Origin: Viscum album
Taxonomy: Eukaryota > Streptophyta > Magnoliopsida > Santalales > Viscaceae
DNA: 64,000 nt
NCBI GenBank assembly: GCA_963277665.1
Contig: OY728158.1
Span: forward strand, 597,890,818-597,954,817
Direction: 5' to 3'
How positions within the stretch are numbered: position 1 is the first letter of the stretch; the number at the start of each line of letters is the position of its first letter. Shown piece after piece: positions 13,162 to 24,263 of the stretch. Position numbers and translations under genes: made by a program. Under the pieces are notes generated by a model. The model saw only the letters and a list, made by a program, of their open reading frames with translations. It was not told the DNA's origin and ran no database searches.

Positions 13162-15273
13162 TGTTTCATCTAGAAATGGGGATGACCTCATTTGTTTAAG
13201 GTTCAAACATTCTAATCAGTTTCTAACGAGTTTATTAATAGAACTAGAAACATCCAATGATTCTATATCCATTTGGACCTACTTTCGCAAGGTAGGTTCT
13301 TATTAGTTGTAGACTGATGAGGCTTAAGAATTTGCATTGGTCGAGAGGATGGGAGGTCAGACTCATCACACCTTTTTGGGGGGAATTATTTTCTACTCCG
13401 AAACTCTCGTATAGATTTGAGTTACGTTCATGATTCCTTATTAATTTATCAAGCATTAAAATTCATTTTCCTTTAGATCTTGCAATCAATGATTGATGTG
13501 TATGATATTTAGAGAATCTTATATATGTATTTGAGATTCTTCATCGATGGAGAATCATCCATATGTATTATAGATTTTTAGTCAATGGAATCATTAAATA
13601 CATTATATAGAAATATCTTGGTCATTATGATGACCATACTGGTTTTAAAGCCACTCAGTGGGGAACTTGAAGTTTATTATCATTCAAAATGACATGATTT
13701 ATTTCAGGGTTGGGATTGTACCCGCAGAGAGGCTACCTACGTATCTTTGTTAGAAAATGAATCAGAAGCCACATAGTTCGGGAATTAAGATATAGTTTAA
13801 AGTCATATAGGATGGATGAGAATTAATAGGTGATGGGCTTGAACCTTAGAAAGGCTTCTTACGTACTCTACTTTTAAGGCAGAGATCAAAGTCCATATAG
13901 TTCGAGTAAAAAGTGTGGGTCTTATGTATGATTAAAGTCCCAAAGAGAGGTGTCATAATTACTTTTACACTCTATGCTCATGTAAGTCATGCTCGGTGTG
14001 AGAAACAAGATGTATTAGTAAAACCTGACGATTTGTGCCATGAAAGATGTGGTCACAAGGAATGATATGGGGCATATGTATGTGATTGCCCAAGTAGATG
14101 AAGACTAGGATTGACTTCTAGAAAGAAACCTAGGGACAAGGTCCATAAAGATATTTGTGCTTTATAGAGATTTGGATACTCTAACTTGGATCTTACTCAT
14201 GAGGGGGATTCCCAAATTAAGGGGAATTTATGATTGGGGCTTGTTCCTGAGTAGGAGGCCCAAAATTAAAGAAATTATGACTGGGGCTTAATCCTAAAAA
14301 GGAGGCCTAGGATAAAGGGGACTTGGGGATTACTCTTGAGAAAGAGGCCTAGATTGAGGGGAATTTGACTTATTATTGGGGATTACTCCTAAGGAGGATG
14401 CCCAGATCAAAGATTCTCTCATATTAAGGTATGAGGTTGAATGAAGAGGACCTCTAAACATAGTGATATAAAGTTATATAAATCACATGGGTTTGAGATA
14501 GGTTCCACAAAATTCCTTTCAGATAAAGAAGAAAACAAAGGAACCATACCACAAATGGCTTTGAATAAGGTTTTGAAGGCCATATATTGAATAGGAGAGT
14601 TGAATTTGAAGAAAGGAAGTTAATAGACAGAAGGGGTACCCAAAAAGAGGTAGGCATGCAAGTCCTATTTGGGCGTGCAAGTCCTGGTCATTCAAGTATA
14701 CCTGCGCGAAATGTGTGTACTTGGGATATGGTTAACCAATAGGGTAATACTTGGACGAGACAGGGCTAAAGCACTTATTATTATCCCTAAAGGCTTCCAA
14801 AAGGGTGGCGCGCAAGTTCTGTTGAAGTGATAAGGTGGCGTGCAAGTATGGCCATTTTTTCTTAAGGGTTAGAAACTTAGGTGTGCAAGTGTTGATGAAT
14901 TTAAACACTTTGGACTTGTTACCCCTCCTTAGATCTTCCATTATATGTAATCAATTATCTTAGAAGTGTTAGGAAGACTTCAAGCAAAGAATAGGGTTCC
15001 GAGAGCTTAATTCTGACTTTGGGATTTTTTGTCCTTGAAATGGGGGGCCCACAAGGGGTATTTATAAGCCATTTAGGACCTTGGGTGAAAATAAATTAGA
15101 CCACACAAGAATACTTGCCCGACTATGGTGAAACATGCGCGACCCATGCTTAAAGAAATCATTGTTCATGCCTTTGTCAATTTTTTATGTTTCTTCAAAG
15201 GATGAATCTCTTTGTGCTTTAGGTATTCTCCTTTTTCATTCGTTAGACTCTGTGACGAAAATGAGCGTCAAAA
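13162..15273 (-). repeat. 3' LTR of the Ogre/Tat-type element
   Basis: 2112 bp, aligning end to end with 33387-35510 (2124 bp) in the same orientation, with roughly 10% differences in the stretches compared by eye. On the + strand it starts TGTTTCATC and ends GCGTCAAAA, which on the element strand is TTTTGACGC; the intact copy has TGTTGACAC. It contains a TATA box near its right end and many GCGCGCAAGT-like motifs. The open frames inside it (13244-13456, 14454-14657, 14732-14941) are not credible genes. Confidence 0.9.
15057..15066 (-). promoter_or_regulatory. TATA box of the 3' LTR
   Basis: On the - strand this reads TATAAATACC. The same decamer is at the matching place in the other LTR (35263-35272). 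It puts U3 at only about 210 bp, leaving a long R-U5 of about 1.9 kb. The transcription start itself is inferred. Confidence 0.65.
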
Positions 15274-15286
15274 AAAGTTCCCCCTC
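15274..15286 (-). other. Polypurine tract of the Ogre/Tat-type element
   Basis: On the - strand GAGGGGGAACTTT directly precedes the 3' LTR, which is where plus-strand DNA synthesis is primed in LTR retroelements. It supports both the LTR boundary and the - strand orientation. Confidence 0.75.
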
Positions 15287-15756
15287 AGAGTTGGATATGA
15301 AAAAGGAATGATGATTTGACACTAAGGAAAAGGAGAAAAAAAGGAAATTTGTGTGCGCATGTATTGATCATGCAGGTAGCGGCGCGCAGGTGTGAGAAGT
15401 GCAGGGTTCGGCGCGCAGAGGTGCAGCCTTGCCTGTAAATACGGGTACCACTCTCACACAAATCACCCATCTTTCAAAGCTTTGAGATCTTGGTGCGCAA
15501 GTATCTTGGATTTTTCTCGTTCGCGTAGGTGCTGCTGTTTGTGGTTCATTGTTTCTTTATGTCACGCTTCTGCATAGGTATTTGGACTTGCGCGGTGATA
15601 CCTACGCGCCAATACATGTATGACCGAATTATACTTGCGCTCCAACATTGGACTTGCACGCCATAATTCCTTAGCAATTTTTTTCAAATTTCTTCACAAA
15701 TTTTATGAAAAATCAACTTACTTAAGAGTTAATTATTCGACCTTTGTACATATTCA
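15287..15756 (+). other. Leader of the antisense gene, with GC-rich GCGCGC motifs
   Basis: The stretch between the polypurine tract and the first ATG of the antisense gene is richer in G and C than its surroundings. It carries several GCGCGCA, TGCGCAAGT and ACTTGCGC motifs like those in the LTR. It would be the promoter or 5' leader of the antisense transcript, but no clear TATA box was seen. The two overlapping short open frames here (15285-15470 and 15392-15577) lie on opposite strands and show no family motif. Confidence 0.4.
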
Positions 15757-17788
15757 ATGGCTCTAAGAAGAATTGGAATAGCTAATGAGCTAGCTAGCAA
15801 GCGGATTGACGACATGATGAGCATCATTGGCCACAACTATTATAATATCTGCGACAGCACTCTCCCAGATTTGGCCAAGTACATGAAGAAGTATCATCTT
15901 GATTTCCCACAAAGTATCTACCCACCACTATATGGCCATGGTTATCTTCAAGAAGTCAACTTTCCATAGCCAAAAAATTATCTCCCACATTCTTGGTTTT
16001 AGACATATACCAACTTTTCATTACCCAATGTCTTAGTTGAAATATCATTTGTAAATGATGGAACAATGGAGAAGGCTTACATAATGCATCATAGCCCTTG
16101 AGCCTTAGATCTAAAACCTCACAAGCCTGAGCTGCAACCACATTTCTATTCCTCAATCTTCCGAAACTCTAAGATGGATCAATCCAAAGGCTGGAAGAAG
16201 AGTTGGGACTTCCATCCTAGAGGAGGTGTGAAGCCTACTTGGATGTGGGAATATTGGGTGCGACAAACCTATGTTGAGTTTGTAGAGGATCTAAAAGGAG
16301 CTTCAATATATGAAGCTGTTTGGTCTGGGAAAACATATTTCTACAGGAATGATGACTTTGTGCCGGATCCAATCAGCCACTAGAGCACAGAAACCAATTC
16401 TTTCCATTTGACTCATGGAGAAGTAGGCATCAGTTATTGGGATGTCTACAAGATCTTGGGGGCTCTAATTTTGGGTGATATGTATGATGAATTCATCCCT
16501 CACAAGGAGACTTGGAATGATTCAGGGAAGACTCAATCTTTGGTTCGAGAATTATAGAAACGTTTCTACAAGATCAATAATTCAAAGACCTCCAATACTC
16601 ATTCTAGAAAGGATATTCATCGAGATGAGTGGATGTATATGTTTCCTACCAAGAAGAAGGAGAAGGGATCCACCTGTACTCATCCTACTACCTGCCCCAG
16701 AACATAGAAGAGGAGTGTTGTTGGAACATTCTGGCCGAACCTGGAAGCAGGAGATTTTGAGAAGTGGGGGTATGAAGTGGATCAGAGAATCCCATAAAAT
16801 AACCATCTGGCAGGCTTCTTAGACTTGTGGCTCAGTGTTTATCTTCTTCCAGTCAGGGATTCAATGGGAGTTGTCTGGACATGGACCTTCATTGTTGCAG
16901 CCAGGTTGGTTGAGAAGAAAATGGTTGGGTTGGCCACCACCATTTTGTAAATGATTCACAGGAGCTTACTTCGTGCCTTTATGGGTAAGTTTCCTTTGAG
17001 AATAGTGGGACCATTCCATGTTTTGTGGGGATGGATCGCCACTTATTTCAGGACATATGCTATATAGAGCGGAGTACAGGTTCCTGGGAGTTCTTTCTGG
17101 CCATCAATACAGAAATGTTCTAGAATTTTTCTATTATCCCTCAACCACTATGATATCACGGTGAGGCTAAGCATGTTCAAGGAATTATATTTATTTCCTT
17201 ATGTAAACCCACCAACCGGGCGGTTTTTTGATGATGGAACAGCCGTCCTAGAATTGAGGTCATACATGCTGGCTTGCAGAGTTGTTGTATTGGCCACCAG
17301 GATTGACAGAGAGATTATATACGAGGCTTATGCTCCATACAGATTTGCAGATCAATTCAAGTGTTTATAGAAGACTGTTGTATCCCCTCATGTGCATGTC
17401 AGGTTAGAGCATCATCTTATGGTTTCCTGACAACTATGGTTGCAGACATCTATGGAGTAGACTGGGGCAGTGTTTGATCTACTAGTTGTTGGAGCAGTGA
17501 GTAACTTGACTACATGGTATGCCGATAATTTGGTAGCATCATAGCTTGAAGGGGTACTAAATCATCTGGTTCATCGGGTGGGAAAAAATAAGAGAACTAT
17601 AGTGAAGGAATCCCATCATATGGAAGGTGAATCTTCCACACCCGGAGCTGATTCACCAGGTTCCTCACCCAGGGCTGACACGCTGGATTATCAGGATGGG
17701 GATGATGATTCACATGATGTGTCAAAGAGGCCTCGTGCCATATATAATCCTCCGGTCAGAATCCAGAGACCCACTCTATCGACTTCTG

Positions 17789-17874
17789 GTGAGTTACTTT
17801 ATTGGGGAAATTTAATCTCCATTACTTTATAGAGAAACAAGTTTAATTATCTTATTCTCTATCTGTGATTGTAG
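17789..17874 (+). other. Apparent intron in the antisense gene
   Basis: An 86-bp interval with donor CTG|GTGAGT and acceptor TGATTGTAG|GAG, T-rich before the acceptor. It separates two coding-like stretches of the antisense gene. It is read from sequence only, with no transcript evidence. Two less certain ones follow: a donor GTAAGT at 18252 without a clear acceptor, and an acceptor TCGGATTTCAG ending at 18655. Confidence 0.5.
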
Positions 17875-18830
17875 GAGATGGGAAGAGGTTGAAGTCGAAG
17901 ATTATAGGACCCTGCTTGTATCCTTCTCGTGCACATGCTGAATATATACAACCTGAGGCTGTCCAGACATGGAAGAGTTTATATTGTGATGCAGAAACCG
18001 CCTGGCTGGACTAATACGAAGGGCTAAACATCCCTGGAGTAGGGAATATTTGGGATTCTACCAATATCTGTTTTAAATATAACCCTGATGAAGAGCGGGC
18101 TTACATCAGAGAGCTGGATATGCTCTTATATGATACCAATAATTTCATTCTTGTAACCAACCGGGTGAAGGAAATGATAGATCATGGCACCACTGAGGGG
18201 ACCGGTGCTTCCGGAGATGAGGACTGGCATGAGTACATGGCTCCTGAAGATGTAAGTTTCTTTCCTTATTTTCATCGCAACTTGATTTCAACTGAAGCTT
18301 TTTTAGTCAAGTAAAATACTTTCTTTATCCTGCATCTTGGAAAGAAAGGAACTACTAAGGTTCCTTCACCACAATATAGCCCTGGTGGTACTGCCATCAG
18401 AGTTAATGAATCTCCTCACGAGCCGGGCGAGGTATCTCCAGGCCAGCAAGCCATGGAAGAGGAGTTATACATGGCTTTTAATTCTCCAATTCCTGTATTT
18501 GTAGATGATGATGTCAACACTCCCAAAAATCCAAAGAAGCAAAGACATCGAAGGAATAAGTCCATAGCTAAACGCTTCATCAGTATTTATAAGTCATTCA
18601 GATAGTCATGAATCTTCTCTCATAAACAGATTGCTCATACTTCTTCGGATTTCAGGGGCTTATTCAATTTCCCCCTTTGAGGGAGACAATTGACCCTCCT
18701 TTGAGGATGACGGAGGGTGATGGTGAACAGTCGCAAATTCGTGCTGACTTGTCTGCTCCTGAAGAAGAGCCAGCATATGTTCCCAGTATTGCTCCTCCTG
18801 CTGCTATAAGGAGAGAAGAGTCTTCTTCTT

Positions 18831-18900
18831 GTAAATTAACAATGATTCATAAAATTTTGAATAAAAAACATCAACTGACTTCCATTTGGTGATGCTTTAG
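18831..18900 (+). other. Apparent intron in the antisense gene
   Basis: A 70-bp AT-rich interval with donor CTTCTT|GTAAAT and acceptor GATGCTTTAG|GTT. The flanking sequence is acidic and proline-rich coding-like text in the antisense gene. Confidence 0.45.
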
Positions 18901-19396
18901 GTTCAACACCTGCACCAGAACATTTGGCGGCCACTACAACTGATGCCATAATTTTCTCTGAAGAAACTGTCTGGGATCAAAGGCTGTAGGATGAGGGTCT
19001 CCAAGAATATACATTGAATGCTCCCACTGGTGAGACTAAACATTAATCTGAGATATCATTAGATGAAATGATGAAACTTGGTGCATCTTTTAAAGACATT
19101 TTAGATCAAGTTAAATTACCATTTTATTTTGAGGATTTTGGACATGAGTGTTATCCTTCGTCCTGTTAAAAAAAATTATTACATCTCTGACCATGATTGG
19201 TTAAAATGTGATGTTCTATCTGAGCATGCTACTAAACTGGCAATGCCTAAAGGGGGTATAGACAACCCTACTATTGTAGAGACACTAGCTCAAGTGGAGC
19301 TGAACCTGGTAGAGATTCTTGAAACCCATCCAGAAAATCCTATTGAAGATAGGAACGATGGGGAGGTGCCTTCTCATTTTGCAGATCTACCGTTCG

Positions 19397-19499
19397 GTAA
19401 GAGATAACAATATTTGAGGCTGCACTTAATTTATAAGACAACTTAATTAACTTTTATTATCCTTTGAAACTAACCAAACCATTCAATTGACTATGCAAG
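19397..19499 (+). other. Apparent intron in the antisense gene
   Basis: A 103-bp AT-rich interval with donor GTTCG|GTAAGA and acceptor GACTATGCAAG|GCC. It follows the clean open stretch 19129-19396. Confidence 0.45.
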
Positions 19500-20760
19500 G
19501 CCGTTAATTTCAATGATTAAATCTGAATGTGAAGCCTCAGCCTCCGCCCCAACGGGAGTAGAAAGTGAAGTAATAAGGGTCAGGGGGGGAGAAGAACAGG
19601 GCGCTTCTTTAAGTGCATTAATTCTATATTATATTCCCCCATGATATAGTGATGCTGAATCAGACCCGGAGGTACAAAAGGTGCTCCAGTTTTCACATCA
19701 CAAGGCATGGAAGAACATATGTTAGATTATTTCTAAAGTGACTCTTGAAGAGATGACTTCGAATATCTTGTGTCTGTCATCCCTATTAATCATGTTGGGA
19801 CTTGGTGGTTTTGGATATCAAGAGATCAATACTGTGGTAAAAAAAGTCATTTTAAGGAGGGAGTAGGAGCAGAGGTACCGTCAAGACCTGACCAGAGTGA
19901 GGTTGTTGGCCAATATTAGCGAATTTGAGGCTGCTATTTCCCGAGCTGAGGCGGATCATGCTGCGAAATTGAAGGAGATGAACCATAAGATCAAGGAGAA
20001 AGTTGTCCATTAGATGAACCATTATCAACAGTTAGATGATGTTACTATGGAACTTTACCAGCTTAATACTTCACTGTAAGGAGTTCAAACAAATGGTATT
20101 AAATCCATTGCAGATTCCATGAAATCACTCCATCAAGATGAAAAGGGTGAAGCTGGTCGAGTGCATGAACATCAAGTGGCTACTGATGAACCTCGGGATG
20201 CCATAAATCAAATGAAGAGTTATGTTGAAATCCTTTTGTAATTCTTCGAAAAGAGAAGAGAATCCAATCTGTGGATGTCCTTACAACTTTTGTGCATCAA
20301 TGAAAAACACTTTCATATTCAATCATTTCTGCCTGCATTATTTTGGTACCTGCTCTAAATAATTTTACCCAAGACAATGGGCCTAGTAAGAATAGTTTGA
20401 TTGTTTCTAGGATTATAAAAATAACCCTACAAACTTTACATATTTTAATTGCTCAATATTACCTAAATCATATAAAATGTATGTTTAGTGAGCTAGGACT
20501 TGACTTTTGTTTAGAGTTCCCTTGTCTTTTTTGGGTAGTTTAAAGTCATGCGTGTCCGACCTAAAAAGGCTAATGTTTAAGGTCGAATAGATTTAAATGA
20601 ATGGATTAAAATTTACTCAATTCCTTGATAATTTATCTAAAAACATACTATCACATTCAAATATGGACGAAAACATGTAAACTATGACTTGGGAAATTTT
20701 CAATCTGAGGAATGATATGAAAAAGGGCTAAAAGGCATTAGAAGAAGTATTTATAGGAGT

Positions 20761-21427
20761 GATGTTACCATTATTTAACAAACCCGTTAGGGGGTTGAAT
20801 TATGTTGGGACGATTAAGGACATTGGCTGCAGAGTCAAATAATCACATCTTTTGGATGACAGGTCTGTTATGTAGAATACTTATGCAAGGACACCTAGGG
20901 GCACATGATGCATAGTCAAGCAAAAGAACTCCCAGAAATTTTCCTTTTCTATTGTTGAAAATCCAGTGAAAGTTTATGGAGATTCAAATTTTCCAAAGCA
21001 TAGAGTTTGTTTCATGGAGAGAGGTACTTGAATATGGAGAGGATATTCCAAATCAAGATTGTCAGATAATTGGATGAATGTCACTCCTATGAAAGTCTGA
21101 TCCAAACATAGGGAGGGGAAATATAAACCATAGACCTGAATACTTTCAGATCATGAAAATGAATATGGGAGAAATATGTTAAGGATAGCTATTTTTGCGG
21201 ATCACTACATATTTTCATTAATATAGACAAGAAAAAAAAAAGTTTTTCTCCCAACAATGAAGTTACCACTATTTGAAAAACCCGTTAGGGGGTTGAATTA
21301 TACAGGGCCACCTAAGGGCATTGGCTGCATAGTCAAATAATAGAATCTATTGGCTGACAGGTCCGTTATGAAGACTGTTTATGCAAGGATGCCTAAGGTC
21401 ACATGCTACATAGTCAGAAAAAAGAAT
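20761..21427. repeat. Two direct copies of a ~170-bp sequence 498 bp apart
   Basis: 20761-20930 and 21258-21427 share ordered blocks including AACCCGTTAGGGGGTTGAAT, GGCATTGGCTGCA-type, GACAGGTCYGTTATG and ACATGCTACATAGTCA-type segments, with moderate divergence. They lie downstream of pol in element orientation, between pol and the antisense gene. No coding motif was seen; this is a subrepeat region of the element. Confidence 0.7.
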
Positions 21428-21661
21428 TCTCGGGTATCAGATATTTTGTGACCAGAAGTCAAGAAAAGGGTTATGGAGATATGGAAGTATTTAAGGTTAG
21501 GAGTATGATACATCATAATGGGCATTGTCCAATGCATGTAGAAGATACACAGACCAATGGTAACCATAACCATGTTGTGACTGGGTCCTGAATTGAGGTT
21601 CTGTACTTCACTACGTATCCCATAAGGATGGGAATCAAGCCATACCTACTTCTTGAAATAT

Positions 21662-22773
21662 AGTTTAACGTCATGTGGGATGAGAATGTAGGAGATCTTA
21701 GTTTAAGGTAGTGGAGTTCGGACCATAAATGAAGGAATACACATTGTGTGTTTTATAAACATGATGTGAATGAAGACTAGGGTTTTCATACCACATTCAT
21801 GTTCTCACATGAGGACTTTCCAACAAAGGGACTGAAAGTGGAATATGGGGTTAGGCCCAAAGACATGGGGCTAGATTCTAGGGATGGTCAAATGTTTCTA
21901 CGTATCCCATAAGTATGGGAATCAATCCGCATATAGTTCTTAAAATACCTTCTGTATAGATTTGGTTCGTACACGTGAAGGGTGAAGGGGGAATTTAGTG
22001 TAATGATGGTTTGACCCTAGATTAAAGGTTCAGTCATGTCCATGTATGCATGTAGTCTTTGGAATATGACATAATTGGAGATCAATGTCAATGATGATTC
22101 TCTATCAGGTGAGGGCCAGTTGGGGATTGTGTAGTTTAACGTCATATAGCAAGGATGATGGTGTTGTATAGTTTAGTGTCATGTAGTAGGGACAAAAGAG
22201 ATGTACAGAGTTTAATGTCATGTGGGACGAAGGTGAAAACATGTGAAGAGATTGGTTTTCAGCTTGAACCTCGGGAGGTTGCATATGTACCGAGCCTAAA
22301 ATGCAAGGATAAAAGTCTGTGTAGTTCAATTGAAGAATGAATTGGTGATCAAGTTGTACTTGAGGACAACACGAATATGATTTTGGTACATATGTGTGGT
22401 TAGCGGCCTAGAGAAGGTGTTATGGATGAATCTTACTCTAAGATCACATGAGTCATACTTGGTGTGAGAAACAAGATGTAGAAAAAAACCTAATGATGCA
22501 TAGTTTAACTTTATGTGGGACATATTTAGGGACTTTTTTCATAGTTTAACATCATGTTGGATGAAAAAAGGGGACATAGTTTAACGTTATGTTGGACAAA
22601 TGAGGGGACTATGCAATTTAAAGTCCTGCAGTGAGGACTATTAGTGCTGCATAGTTTAGTATCATGTAGCAGGGAATAAATACAGTTTAACATCATGTAG
22701 GATGTATTAAGGGACTTTTTTTAGTTTTACGTCATGTAGGATGTGGGGATGTGAAATTTAGCGCCGAGTAGCC
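21662..22773. repeat. Dispersed array of a TAGTTTAACGTCATGTAGGA-like motif
   Basis: About twelve variants of this ~20-bp motif start near 21662, 22133, 22168, 22208, 22501, 22541, 22576, 22608, 22651, 22683, 22722 and 22750. The last seven are spaced about 28-43 bp apart. The core TTTAACGTCAT contains ACGTCA, the TGACG half-site bound by plant TGA/bZIP factors; whether it is bound here is unknown. One related copy lies in each LTR (near 13792 and 34019), and CTACGTATCC also occurs both here (21612, 21899) and in the right LTR, so the array shares ancestry with the LTR. Confidence 0.7.
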
Positions 22774-22822
22774 AAGACGATGGTTATGTAGTTTTACAAC
22801 TTGCTAGACGTATGTATTTGTG

Positions 22823-24263
22823 TTACACAAAATACTTTTTCAATAATCTAACATTGGTTAGAGTTGTAATGAGTTCTCAATCCATTGAGATTAAAGAATA
22901 AGCTCCATTAGAGTAGAACTTTTGTATTGAGTAAGGTCCTTCCTATTATGGCTCAAGCTCTGGAGTCTTCTTTCTGGGTATCACTGGAGTTCTAAGGACC
23001 AATACCAATTCTCCATGAATGAATGAACAAAGATGAAATTTTTTGTTGAAAGATCTTTCTATTCGATTCTGATAGACTTCTATGTGGGGTAGAGCGCAGA
23101 ATATTTTTTCATCTAATTGTTCAAATTCATCCAATCGCTTTTGAGATTGTTCATTTGTAGATGACTGATCAAAAATGGCTACATTGAGCGAAAGTAACTA
23201 AACCTCAATGGCCTAGACTACTTCTGTTACATATACTAATGAATATTGAGTTGACTGTGTAATAGTGTGGGTGGTGGTCCGATAAACCCATAAAGCATGA
23301 AAAAGTTTATCACGATATGATTTCTTATCTTTATCCACCATCCTTTGCAGTATATTTGAAAGAGTCCTATTGGTGTCCTTTATTAGACCATTGGGCACTG
23401 CATGATACAGAGATGAATGGTTGGATTTGATGTTGAATTCTTCATACAACTTTCTTACCTCATAAGAATAGAAGTGGGTGCCATTTTCCATGAATATAGT
23501 ATGAGGGACACCAAATCTGGTAATGATGTTAGTCTTGATGAAGCTCAAAATGCTTTTAGAACTAACTTCTTTGAGAGGTATTGCCTCTGTCCATTTGGAA
23601 AAGAAGTCAGTAGTAGTAAGAATATACTTAAACTACTTGGATGTAGCTGAAGGGTAAGGTCCTACTACATCCATGCCCCAGGTGGAAAATGGACATGAGT
23701 ATTTAGCTGTATGAAGCAACTCTAGGGGTTGATGAATGAAGTTGGAACATACATGGAAAGAATGATACTTCTTAGTGAAATCAACACAATCTTGTATCAT
23801 TGAAGGCCAGAAGTATCCAAGACTCAGAACTTGATCAGAAAGTCTATGTCCAGACTGGTGGGCACCATAGACTCCTAAATGTACTTCTTTCATTAAATCC
23901 ATTATCTCTTCGCCATAAATACATCTAAAGATAATTCCATCAAAACCTCTTTTTTAGAGATTTTTTTTGTGATCTGGTCTATCATAAAGAGTAAAATTGA
24001 CCACACGTCGCTGAACATGTTCTTTTACAGCTCTATCATGTGGGAGTGTTACATTTTGAAGGTATTGCCTGATAGGTGTCATCCATCCTGTAGCATGACC
24101 ATATATTTTAGATATGGGAATAATTTCATTGATTTCCTCCATTCTGATTTGAACATAAGCTGAAACTATATGACGGTGGGCAATACTGATGATTTTTTCG
24201 TCCCTATTTGGATCTTCCAGAGCTGTGGATACATGCCAGTGCATCAACTTGAGCATTTTGTGA
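22823..24263 (-). pseudogene. Integrase of the Ogre/Tat-type element, inactivated
   Basis: This is the last domain of pol; it would insert element cDNA into the genome. An HHCC zinc region lies near 23730-23900 (HLGVYGAH, then later YHSFHVC). The first catalytic aspartate is kept in WGMDVVGPYP near 23670. The second is Glu in FMENGTHF (family DNGTQF). The catalytic glutamate position (family NGQAEATN) reads NGLIKDTN, a lysine. The C-terminal part near 22946-23134 keeps ALPHIEVYQNRIERSFNKK. The final frame ends naturally in LKKYFV and TAA at 22823. Internal stops and frameshifts also break it, so it is dead at catalytic and reading-frame level. Confidence 0.85.

Larger units (their letters stand above)
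15757..20241 (+). pseudogene. Antisense gene of the element, plant-mobile-domain-like, multi-exon, decayed
   Basis: One + strand frame runs from ATG at 15757 (MALRRIGIANELASKR) through 17788 without any frameshift but with 13 in-frame stops (15967, 16000, 16099, 16381, 16555, 16705, 16795, 16951, 17065, 17368, 17428, 17458, 17542). Around 16800-17050 the text GFLDLWLSVYLLP then a segment ending RSLLRAFMGKF resembles the plant mobile domain (aminotransferase-like, PMD), known in antisense ORFs of Tat elements. After about 17600 come acidic, Pro/Ser-rich segments separated by apparent introns. Near 19860-20060 a charged heptad-like stretch (EFEAAISRAEADHAAKLKEM) suggests a coiled coil, and a TAA ends the frame at 20239-20241. 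Its role in the element is unknown. The PMD call rests on a weak remembered pattern; the open-frame and splice evidence is stronger. Confidence 0.65.

Noticed and set aside
16475..16822. A 115-codon + strand open frame inside the antisense gene
   Set aside because: It is in a different frame from the long antisense reading, which matches before and after it and resembles a known domain. It is a shadow.
15757..17788. TAG recoded as an amino acid, given nine TAG in one frame
   Set aside because: Other coding regions of the same element also contain TAA, TGA and frameshifts and catalytic residues are lost, so ordinary decay explains it. Nuclear plant genes do not recode TAG.
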